Below, in pieces: positions 1 to 5,468 of a stretch of 5,631 bases of DNA. Under the pieces are notes generated by a model. It ran no database searches. It saw only the letters and a program-made list of their open reading frames with translations, and was not told the origin of the DNA. The position numbers were made by a program, and so were the translations under genes. The first letter of the stretch is position 1, and each line of letters begins with the position of its first letter. Source of the DNA: Armatimonadota bacterium (GTDB taxonomy: Bacteria; Sysuimicrobiota; Sysuimicrobiia; Sysuimicrobiales; JACQTN01); assembly GCA_016210785.1 (NCBI GenBank), contig JACQTN010000326.1, forward strand, positions 1 to 5,631. The letters are read 5' to 3'.

Positions 1-543
1 CCCAGGCACCGCCGGCTGGCGACGGCCGCCCTCATCGCCTACCTCACCGTCTATTTGCTCGCGATCGGCAACATCGTGTATTCCCCCAGCGCCACCCTGG
101 GCCGGGAGATTCCATCGATCTATGTGCTGGAGCGATGGGCGTCGAAGATGTGGAAGCCCATTGCCCCCTTTTACTATGAGGCGATCGCCGCCATCTATCT
201 GCCCAACCTGGTCATCTTCATCTCGGTGCCCAACCTGTTGATGGGCCTCACCCTCGGGGCCCTGCTGGGGGTGAACGTCGCCCTGGTGGCGTACGGCCTG
301 CGCACCGCCCCGGCGTGCGGGCGGACCGGGCTGTCCGGGCTTGTGGGCGCCCTGCCCGGCCTCCTCACCGGCTTCGCGTGCTGTGTGCCGACGCTGGCGC
401 TGGTTCTGGGGGCCAACTTCGCCCTGGCCGCCATCGCTATCCGGGGAGTGTTCTTCCCCGCCAGCGTTACGATGCTCGCCGCAAGCGTCTTCTGGACGGC
501 ACACAGGATCGGCCGCACGCTTGCCGCCGCGCCCGGCCCGTGA
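1..543 (+). CDS. Multi-pass membrane protein with intramembrane Cys-Cys pair, 5'-truncated by window
   Basis: The frame is open from base 1 to the TGA at 541-543, giving 180 residues; the true start lies outside the window. The TTG at 55 is not a credible start because it falls inside the first hydrophobic helix (window residues about 7-26). Further hydrophobic stretches lie at about 64-98, 110-147 and 150-168, so it is an integral membrane protein. A Cys-Cys pair (residues 127-128, bases 379-384) sits in a helix in the context GFACCVPTLAL, and another Cys is at 106. I recall unnamed membrane proteins with a similar ACCxPT helix near metal-handling genes, but I cannot name a family. Paired cysteines in a helix could bind a soft metal or do redox work; that is inference. 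It converges on the copper cluster and is not in its operon. Confidence 0.75.
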   Translation, partial: PRHRRLATAALIAYLTVYLLAIGNIVYSPSATLGREIPSIYVLERWASKMWKPIAPFYYEAIAAIYLPNLVIFISVPNLLMGLTLGALLGVNVALVAYGLRTAPACGRTGLSGLVGALPGLLTGFACCVPTLALVLGANFALAAIAIRGVFFPASVTMLAASVFWTAHRIGRTLAAAPGP

Positions 544-575
544 CAGCACGACACGTTCCATGGCCCGGGTGACGA

Positions 576-589
576 GCGCGCCGGCGCGC
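576..589. repeat. Perfect 14-bp GC palindrome
   Basis: The sequence GCGCGCCGGCGCGC equals its own reverse complement. It lies 33 bp after the stop of the plus-strand gene. Such a site could form a hairpin or could be chance in very GC-rich DNA; no function is assigned. Confidence 0.4.
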
Positions 590-685
590 GCGGCCAGCTG
601 CCCATCGCAAAGGTCCGGCTCGTTGAAGCGCCATCGCACCCCCGCACCGAGGTTCCTCGTACCGACCCGGGTGCTGGTGTTCATG

Positions 686-700
686 CCCCCCGCTGGGGGG
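686..700. terminator. Possible bidirectional hairpin terminator (weak)
   Basis: Six C, a GCT loop and six G form a perfect 6-bp GC stem. It lies 18 bp beyond the ccdA stop on the minus strand and 142 bp beyond the stop of the plus-strand gene. There is no T-run on either side, so it is not a classical intrinsic terminator. Its place between two convergent genes is the main argument for the call. Confidence 0.3.
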
Positions 701-718
701 AAGGCCCCAACGACACGG

Positions 719-1468
719 CTACAGGAACCTCCAGAGGTCCAGGCCCAGGCGGCTGAACAGCCGCTGCGCCAGGATGCTGACATAGAAGAGCTTGTTGGTG
801 AAGAGGAGCACGCCGACGCCGGCGAGCACGACCCCGCTGGCCCGCTCGATCCCGCGCCCGTGCCGGCGCAGCCATCGTAGCGCGCCCATACCGCGTGTCA
901 GGCCCAGTCCCGCCAGCAGGAGGGGAATTCCCAGCCCTGCGGCATAGACGGCGAGCAATGCCGCGCCGGTGGTCACCGTCCCCACGGAGCCGGCGTAGGC
1001 CAGGATGGACGCCAGAATGGGTCCGACGCAGGGCGTCCAGGCGAAGGCAAATGCCATCCCCGCGAAGAGCGTCCCGAGGGCGCCGAGATTGCGCGGGTCG
1101 ACAAGGAGCCCCCACTGCCGGTAGAGCGGATCCAGGCGCACGATGCCGGTCAGGTGCAGGCCCATGAACATGATGAAGATTCCGGCAACCTTGTTCAGGG
1201 CCGCACGGTATTCGAGGAGCAGAGCGCCGGCTGCGGAGGCCGTAGCGCCCAAAAGGACGAAGACTGTGGCAAATCCGATGATGAATAACACGGACCTGGA
1301 CAGGACCCGCCAGGTCTGGCCGGGGACGCCGCGCTCCAGATCCTCGACGGCGATCCCGGAGATAAGGGCGATGTAGCCGGGCACCAGTGCCAGGACGCAC
1401 GGCGACAAAAAGGAAACCGCCCCAGCGGCGAACGGCAGCAGCCAGCCGACGCCGCCCTCGGAAGTCAT
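719..1468 (-). CDS. ccdA: CcdA-type thiol-disulfide transmembrane electron carrier
   Basis: This is a 249-residue polytopic membrane protein of the CcdA/DsbD-beta family, which passes reducing equivalents from cytoplasmic thioredoxin to thiol proteins outside the membrane (cytochrome c maturation, copper-site assembly, disulfide reduction). Both signature motifs are intact: LSPCVLALVPGY with Cys24 in the first helix, and AFAWTPCVGPIL with Cys147 in the fourth. Six hydrophobic segments are spread over about 8-38, 57-85, 92-110, 131-157, 165-190 and 208-232, the usual size for CcdA. I chose the ATG at 1468: a GAAGG sequence lies 10 bases upstream, and the protein then begins just before the first helix. 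A GTG at 1525 would add 19 Arg/Pro-rich residues and has no ribosome site. It is the last gene of the cluster, 62 bp after the Met-rich gene. No ResA/TlpA-type partner is encoded in the window, so its client is unknown. Confidence 0.9.
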   Translation of the reverse strand: MTSEGGVGWLLPFAAGAVSFLSPCVLALVPGYIALISGIAVEDLERGVPGQTWRVLSRSVLFIIGFATVFVLLGATASAAGALLLEYRAALNKVAGIFIMFMGLHLTGIVRLDPLYRQWGLLVDPRNLGALGTLFAGMAFAFAWTPCVGPILASILAYAGSVGTVTTGAALLAVYAAGLGIPLLLAGLGLTRGMGALRWLRRHGRGIERASGVVLAGVGVLLFTNKLFYVSILAQRLFSRLGLDLWRFL

Positions 1469-1530
1469 CGCGGCCGGGCCTTCGGTGGCACGCCCTGGGA
1501 CATCCGGCCTCCTCCCGACCGGCACGGCGG

Positions 1531-1854
1531 TCAGCGCCGCTGCATCATCTCCAGCATCTGCTCCATCATCCGGCGCATCTCAGGATCATCCATCGCCTCC
1601 TGCATCCTGCGAAGCACCGCCGGGTCCTTCATCGCCTGCGCGCACGCCGGCGCCATGGACCGCATGAACTGGGGATCTCGCATCATCTCCCCCATCATGC
1701 CGGCCATGTTTTCAGGACCCATCATTCGCATCATCATCGGCCCCATGGGGCCGCCCATCCCCTGACCATACGCCAGGCCAGACCGGAACAATCCAGCGGT
1801 GAGCGCCACACCGATCAGGACGCCCGCGATCACCAGCGCGACAGATCGAGCCAT
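1531..1854 (-). CDS. Membrane-anchored methionine-rich protein, probable Cu(I) binder
   Basis: A 107-residue protein with one hydrophobic N-terminal segment (about 5-29, an anchor or signal peptide) followed by a methionine-packed domain. I count 24 Met in 107 residues (22%), a single Cys (71) and no His. Met residues cluster as MMM (40-42), MM (44-45, 53-54, 57-58, 96-97, 103-104) and repeated MxxM spacings. From about 60 onward the pattern looks like an amphipathic helix, with DP turns at 60-61, 77-78 and 90-91. Thioether-only clusters are a known way to bind Cu(I) in oxidising compartments (CopC, CusF and CTR-type Met motifs), so a periplasmic or extracytoplasmic copper store or carrier is the likely role; this is inference. 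The start is firm: GGAGGT lies 6 bases before the ATG. It sits between two CcdA-family genes (64 and 62 bp away). The DP-M helices faintly resemble STI1-type helices, which is an alternative. Confidence 0.85.
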   Translation of the reverse strand: MARSVALVIAGVLIGVALTAGLFRSGLAYGQGMGGPMGPMMMRMMGPENMAGMMGEMMRDPQFMRSMAPACAQAMKDPAVLRRMQEAMDDPEMRRMMEQMLEMMQRR

Positions 1855-1860
1855 CGACGC

Positions 1861-1866
1861 ACCTCC
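1861..1866 (-). promoter_or_regulatory. Strong ribosome binding site of the Met-rich gene
   Basis: The sequence is GGAGGT with 6 bases to the ATG at 1854. It is the best Shine-Dalgarno match in the cluster, which suggests high translation of this small protein relative to its operon partners. Confidence 0.75.
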
Positions 1867-1918
1867 CCGCGAACCTCATCCGGGATTCCTGTCATCAGTT
1901 CGTCTGCGATCATTCGAC

Positions 1919-2686
1919 CTACAGGATCCAGTACAGCAGCGTGTCGTTCATGCCCGCCAGCAAGAAGATGACCGCGGCGGCCGGCCGGAGGATCCGGTCG
2001 ACCGCCTGCATCCGCTGCAGCAGGCTCGCCGATGTCTGGACCCCCAACTGGATCAGCCCCAGCACTGTCAGTAACGGGAGCACGGTGCCGAGCGCGAAGA
2101 GAGCCGGATAGACGGCGCCCCACGAACTGGCCAGCGCCATCGGGATGACTGTTCCGAAGAACAGGACGGAGAGCGTGGGACACCAGGCAAACGCAAAGGC
2201 TACGCCGAGGAAAAACGCTCCCCATGCCCCGCCGGACCCGGCGCGGGATCGCAGGTAGGCGCTCATCCCGGCTCCGATCGCCAGACGGGGCCGGAGAATA
2301 CCGAGCAGCAGGAGGCCCACCAGGATCATCAGCGGACCGAGCAGCTTCCGCGCTACCTGAACCACGGGGATGGCAGCGAAGGAAAGCCCCTGCCCCACCG
2401 TGATCGCCAGCAGCCCGACGATGGCATAGACCAGCGTCTTCCCGGCGGCGTATGCGAGCTCCTCCCGGCCCCCCTGCCGGGGCAGGCCGCGCGTCAGGTA
2501 GGCCAGCGCGCTGGCGCTGGTGCTGAGCTGGCACGGGCTCGTCGCCCCCAGCATCCCCAGGAGCAGAATGCCTGCCAGGGAGGCCTCGCGCGTGTTGACC
2601 AGCGGCTGGAGCGGCCCGCTGGTGACCTGGAAGACGGTGTTGAGGACGCCGTACCAGGAGATGATCAGGTCGCGGATGCCGTCCAT
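1919..2686 (-). CDS. CcdA/DsbD-like (UreH-type) membrane protein with variant second cysteine motif
   Basis: A 255-residue polytopic membrane protein of the CcdA/DsbD-beta superfamily. The first motif is ATSPCQLST (Cys52), in the place of the CcdA SPC motif. The second is AFAWCPTLS (Cys169), where CcdA has AWTPC: Cys and Thr have swapped sides of the proline, moving the Cys two positions. Hydrophobic segments lie at about 35-64, 78-105, 115-135, 153-182, 190-215 and 232-253. Two intramembrane Cys suggest transmembrane thiol redox transfer or metal handling. The start is the ATG at 2686 because AAGGGA lies 5 bases before it and a strong promoter lies just upstream. A more upstream in-frame start at 2839 would run through that promoter and into the end of copCD. 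It is the first gene of the three-gene downstream unit and is 91 bp after copCD. Confidence 0.85.
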   Translation of the reverse strand: MDGIRDLIISWYGVLNTVFQVTSGPLQPLVNTREASLAGILLLGMLGATSPCQLSTSASALAYLTRGLPRQGGREELAYAAGKTLVYAIVGLLAITVGQGLSFAAIPVVQVARKLLGPLMILVGLLLLGILRPRLAIGAGMSAYLRSRAGSGGAWGAFFLGVAFAFAWCPTLSVLFFGTVIPMALASSWGAVYPALFALGTVLPLLTVLGLIQLGVQTSASLLQRMQAVDRILRPAAAVIFLLAGMNDTLLYWIL

Positions 2687-2691
2687 GTCCG

Positions 2692-2697
2692 TCCCTT
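2692..2697 (-). promoter_or_regulatory. Ribosome binding site that fixes the start at 2686
   Basis: The sequence is AAGGGA, 5 bases before the ATG at 2686, within a purine-rich GGGGAAGGGA stretch. It supports the short start over the 51-residue extension. Confidence 0.6.
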
Positions 2698-2725
2698 CCC
2701 CGTGCCACCACGCGTAATCACTACG

Positions 2726-2735
2726 CACTATAGTG
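2726..2735. promoter_or_regulatory. Candidate repressor operator over the -10 box
   Basis: CACTATAGTG is a perfect 10-bp palindrome that covers the -10 hexamer; CACTAC follows on its left (2719-2724). The neighbouring ACACTA element recurs over the -10 box of copCD. CopY/BlaI-type repressors use short ACTACA/TGTAGT-like half-sites, so one of these is a reasonable guess, but no regulator gene is in the window. Confidence 0.45.
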
Positions 2736-2755
2736 TTAATCCGCCGGCCTGTCAA
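2727..2755 (-). promoter_or_regulatory. Strong sigma70-type promoter of the CcdA-like/Met-rich/ccdA unit
   Basis: Read on the minus strand: a perfect -35 TTGACA (2755-2750), a 17-base spacer, and -10 TATAGT (2732-2727). Transcription would begin near 2720, leaving a leader of about 34 bases with a good ribosome site. The -10 box lies inside a palindrome, so the promoter is probably repressible. It lies wholly in the gap after copCD, so the three downstream genes can be expressed without copCD. Confidence 0.75.
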
Positions 2756-2777
2756 GCGCGCACGGGCTGCTCTCCCA

Positions 2778-5114
2778 TCACTTCCCGGGATTGCCGCCCC
2801 CGGGCGGCACCTGAATCTGCAGGGGCGCATCGAAGTCATAGTTGTGGCTGATCATGTAATGCGCGGGGGCGACCATGGCCACCCGCAGGATCCTGTGACT
2901 CTTCTCCTCGATCCACACTGCGTAACGGGCGCTGGCGCGCGCGAGCGTGACGGTAAACACCACCACCTGCGTGCGGGCTCCATCCACAAGTTCCCGGGGG
3001 CCGAGGGTGGCATGCCTGGTGCTCTCCCCATAGGCGAAGTTGGGGAAGGTCAACGATGACGGACTCTGCGACCGCTGCCACGCCCCACCTTCACGCGAGA
3101 AGTGCACGTCACCAATGATGATCGCCTCCATGCCGCCGAGCACACGGAAGCGCAGGGCATTGGGCGCGGCAAACTCCAACAGGGTAGTCACGTGGTTGCC
3201 GGAATCGTCGGCGAGATCTTCGCGCTGCCGCAGCGTCCGCAGCCTGTTCATCGCCGCATCGGCCTGTCGGAGCAACGCCATCGCGGTGGCATCGGTGGGC
3301 GACGTCGTCGACGGCACCGGCGTGCGCTCCCAGCCAGGTTCGACCACGTAGAGGAGGTCCCGGTCCTCCATGCCGCGCCGCCGCACCGTCACCGTGATGA
3401 GCCACGGTCCCCTCGTGCTGATGTACGCGCCTCTGAGGGTGAACCGCCCATCGCCTCGTGGCACGGCGTCCGCAGCGGCGGTGCCCATTGGCACGGCGAG
3501 GGGCCGGAACGCGAACCGGACACGCGCATCCGAAACAGGCAGTCCCTGCCCGCTCTGCAAGCGGAGCTCGAAGACATTCTCGCCCACCTGGTACGGGTCG
3601 ATGCGAACGACCCCTTCCAGGTCTCCCACCGGCCGTGCCAGCGTCACGGTGCCTGATGGCGCCAGGGCCTGCACCTGCCTGGCGGTGGGGAGCAGGGCCA
3701 GGGCCCCCGCGGCCACGAGGACGAGGGCGGCGAGGCCGGCCTCCCAGTGGACCAGGCGAAAGAAGCGCTGCGCGAGGGGCAGGCTGCCGGGCACCGCTAC
3801 GCCGCGCCTCGCCAGCGTGGCGAGGCGCGGGCGCATCACCCCGAGATTGACCGCGGCGATCCCAAGCAGCGGCAGCAACAGCGCGATCTTGATGGCGAGC
3901 GCGCGCCCGTACGCGGTTGTGCGGACCGATTCGAGGCCGGGAATGTTGACCCAGGCGGCGTAGGCGCCGGTCGCCACGAGAACGGCCACGCTGGCGACGG
4001 CCAGATTGGAGAACCGCGGCACAAGCGAACCCAGGAAACGTGCCCGATCGTCCGCGTCCATCGATCTGACCCCAGGCTCGAGGACCGCGGCGAGAAAGAT
4101 CAGGCCACCTACCCAGACTGCGGCGCTGAGGAGGTGCAGCCAGTCGGCGAGGAAGGGCAGCAGCGCCGGTGTGGCCGCGGCGTGGCTGGTCAGGGTGATC
4201 CCCAGGGGGAGCAGCGCTGCCAGGAGGAGTTGGGACAGCCCCAGCATTGCGGGCAGGGACACGCGCCCCACGGCGCGGGCGGCGGGCCGCGGTGTGAGGC
4301 CGGGCGCGGGGCGCCGGAGAGAGACCAACAGCACGATGGGGATCGCGATCCTGAGGAGCAGGGACGTGCGGGCGGGCTCACCGCCTGCGAGTGAGGCCAG
4401 CGCCGTCCCAAATCCTCCGCCGGCAGCTGCCGCCGTTCGTACCGCCTGGAAGGTGAGCTCCGCGGTTGTGCCGGCCGCAGCCGCAGCAGCGGCGAGCCCA
4501 GCCGCGATGCGCCAGCGCCGGTGCACCGCCGTTAGCCAAGCTTCGCCCGCCTCCACGAGCTGCGTGCTCGCGAGAGATGACACGAAGAATCTGTCGACGA
4601 CCAGACCACCGATGAGCACCGCTGCCCCCATGAACACGAGCCATCGGGCCGCAACCTCCGCGGGCCATGGCTCCGAGGGAACCCCGGCCTGCAGGGAAAA
4701 CGCCCCGGGGCGGATCGGCCCCAGCGTGAAGGTGAAGAACCCCTCGTAGGTGTGATGATCCACGATGGAGAGCGTCCGCCATGTGACGGTGTAGATGCCG
4801 GGACCGAGCGATTGCACGGGGACGCGGGCCCGACGGCGATCCGAAGAAGCCTGAAACCCCGGCCGGTCGACGCGTCGGCCTTCCTGGTCGAGCACCTTGA
4901 TCTCGGTGCGCTGCGGGTCAACAGGTTCGGAAAAATGGAGGACGACCTCGGCCGGAGGTTTGAGGAGAAGGCGGTTGGCAGGAGGATCGGAGCGTTCTAG
5001 CGTGGCATGCGCCATGGCCGGGACCGCGGCCCCCGCCATCGCCGCGGTGACCGCGACCAGGACGGTAAGGATCTTGCCCTGAGCGGGAGTTCCCACCACA
5101 CACGCCCATTTCAT
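2778..5114 (-). CDS. copCD: CopC-CopD copper protein fused to YtkA-like and LolA/LppX-like domains
   Basis: A 778-residue four-part protein. Residues 1-35 are a signal peptide ending AMA, so His36 becomes the mature N-terminus, as in CopC. CopC domain 36-132: HATLERSDPP, SEPVDP, and VTWRTLSIVDHHTYEGFFTF with Asp119 and His121 as the expected Cu(II) ligands. CopD domain about 150-478: eight hydrophobic segments, with TSHA (His311), DWLHLLSAAVWVGGL (His327), TAYGRALAIK (401-409) and LVHWEAGLA (His456). An Ig-like YtkA/FixH-type domain follows at about 486-595. Residues 606-770 look like a LolA/LppX half-barrel (AAPNALRFRV, YAVWIEEKSHRILRV, YDFDAPLQIQVP). CopC-CopD fusions such as YcnJ are known to handle copper uptake or delivery; the last domain is unusual. 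The ATG at 5114 gives a proper signal peptide; the in-frame start at 5453 would add 113 non-hydrophobic residues across the promoter. There is no Shine-Dalgarno, so translation is probably leaderless. Confidence 0.9.
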   Translation of the reverse strand: MKWACVVGTPAQGKILTVLVAVTAAMAGAAVPAMAHATLERSDPPANRLLLKPPAEVVLHFSEPVDPQRTEIKVLDQEGRRVDRPGFQASSDRRRARVPVQSLGPGIYTVTWRTLSIVDHHTYEGFFTFTLGPIRPGAFSLQAGVPSEPWPAEVAARWLVFMGAAVLIGGLVVDRFFVSSLASTQLVEAGEAWLTAVHRRWRIAAGLAAAAAAAGTTAELTFQAVRTAAAAGGGFGTALASLAGGEPARTSLLLRIAIPIVLLVSLRRPAPGLTPRPAARAVGRVSLPAMLGLSQLLLAALLPLGITLTSHAAATPALLPFLADWLHLLSAAVWVGGLIFLAAVLEPGVRSMDADDRARFLGSLVPRFSNLAVASVAVLVATGAYAAWVNIPGLESVRTTAYGRALAIKIALLLPLLGIAAVNLGVMRPRLATLARRGVAVPGSLPLAQRFFRLVHWEAGLAALVLVAAGALALLPTARQVQALAPSGTVTLARPVGDLEGVVRIDPYQVGENVFELRLQSGQGLPVSDARVRFAFRPLAVPMGTAAADAVPRGDGRFTLRGAYISTRGPWLITVTVRRRGMEDRDLLYVVEPGWERTPVPSTTSPTDATAMALLRQADAAMNRLRTLRQREDLADDSGNHVTTLLEFAAPNALRFRVLGGMEAIIIGDVHFSREGGAWQRSQSPSSLTFPNFAYGESTRHATLGPRELVDGARTQVVVFTVTLARASARYAVWIEEKSHRILRVAMVAPAHYMISHNYDFDAPLQIQVPPGGGNPGK

Positions 5115-5124
5115 TACTGAATGT

Positions 5125-5153
5125 AGTGTAGTCGCTTCCCCGCCTGTATTCAA
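5125..5153 (-). promoter_or_regulatory. Promoter of copCD, probably giving a leaderless or nearly leaderless mRNA
   Basis: Read on the minus strand: -35 TTGAAT (5153-5148), a 17-base spacer, -10 TACACT (5130-5125), then 10 bases to the ATG at 5114. Transcription would start within a few bases of the ATG, which agrees with the absence of a ribosome site. The -10 is embedded in GACTACACTACATT, a tandem ACTAC repeat resembling half-sites of CopY/BlaI-type repressors, and it shares ACACTA with the other cluster promoter. Confidence 0.6.
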
Positions 5154-5192
5154 GCTTTTCTGAACCGGCGCGCGTGGCCGGGTTCTGGGTAA

Positions 5193-5387
5193 ACAAAGCA
5201 AGGCGCCGGGCGGTTTGTCAATGTGCTGTTTGGTGCGTGGCTTGTGGCCGCGCCCTGGCTGCTTGCCGGTTTCACGGCAGGGGCCGGGTGGAACGACGTG
5301 CTGGTCGGGGCCGTGCTGATCCTGGCGAGCTTTCCGCAGGGATTGGTGCGCGAGCGCTATAGGGGATGGGACAGGTATATCGTGTGA
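5193..5387 (+). pseudogene. SPW-repeat membrane protein remnant, no proper start
   Basis: The frame 5193-5387 (TGA 5385-5387) encodes RFVNVLFGAWLVAAPWLLAGF, then GWNDVLVGAVLILASFPQG and RERYRGWDRYIV. This is one complete SPW repeat (two hydrophobic helices around an aPW motif) with the C-terminal tail common in such proteins. Many SPW proteins carry two repeats; only one is here. A TAA at 5190-5192 closes the frame upstream, and no ATG, GTG or TTG comes before the conserved region; the first is a GTG at 5223, inside the first helix. A GTG at 5174 in another frame would join if one G in the GGG at 5208-5210 were removed, giving about 70 residues. So this is a frameshifted or truncated gene, or a sequencing error. 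Its function is unknown, and it is divergent from copCD. Confidence 0.6.
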
Positions 5388-5468
5388 CGGGTCGCAGCGG
5401 CGTGCAGGGTTGACGGCGTCCAGATCAACACTACTTTCCTGCCGCGAGTCCATAGCCCAGGCCCTGCT
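5388..5468. other. Convergent gap with a third copy of the copper-promoter motif
   Basis: These 81 bp lie between the ends of the SPW remnant and the minus-strand gene fragment. No hairpin terminator is visible. On the plus strand it contains AACACTACTTTC (5427-5438), which matches the motif over the copCD -10 box. A TTGACG at 5410-5415 lies 16 bases before TACTTT (5432-5437), a weak possible promoter pointing antisense into the neighbouring gene. Confidence 0.35.

Larger units (their letters stand above)
544..718. other. Convergent intergenic gap
   Basis: This 175-bp stretch separates the plus-strand membrane protein from the end of the minus-strand ccdA gene. I see no convincing gene. It contains two GC-only inverted repeats (576-589 and 686-700), which may help to end transcription from either side. 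Neither is followed by a T-tract. Confidence 0.6.

Noticed and set aside
1..684. Long open frame on the minus strand from an ATG at 684 to the window edge
   Set aside because: It mirrors the codons of the plus-strand membrane protein, which uses no TTA, CTA or TCA. The product is a Gly/Gln/His/Arg/Glu-rich shadow with no motifs.
1469..1525. GTG start at 1525 for ccdA
   Set aside because: It adds a short Arg/Pro-rich leader unlike CcdA and has no ribosome site.
1830..2711. A 293-residue minus-strand frame overlapping the CcdA-like gene
   Set aside because: It overlaps a gene with membrane segments and family motifs, and its own product is Arg/Pro/Gly-rich with no recognisable feature.
2793..2812. 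GC-rich inverted repeat near the end of copCD as a terminator
   Set aside because: It lies inside the Pro/Gly-rich C-terminal codons, is short and has no T-tract.
2687..2839. 51-residue N-terminal extension of the CcdA-like protein
   Set aside because: It overlaps the end of copCD and contains the TTGACA/TATAGT promoter; the ATG at 2686 has a good ribosome site.
3747..4749. Long plus-strand open frames opposite CopD
   Set aside because: Their products are Arg/Gly/Pro-rich low-complexity sequence opposite a gene with clear domains; they are artefacts of high GC.
5115..5453. 113-residue N-terminal extension of the CopC-CopD fusion
   Set aside because: It is polar, rich in Arg, Pro and Gln, antisense to the SPW remnant, crosses the promoter, and would bury the signal peptide inside the protein.
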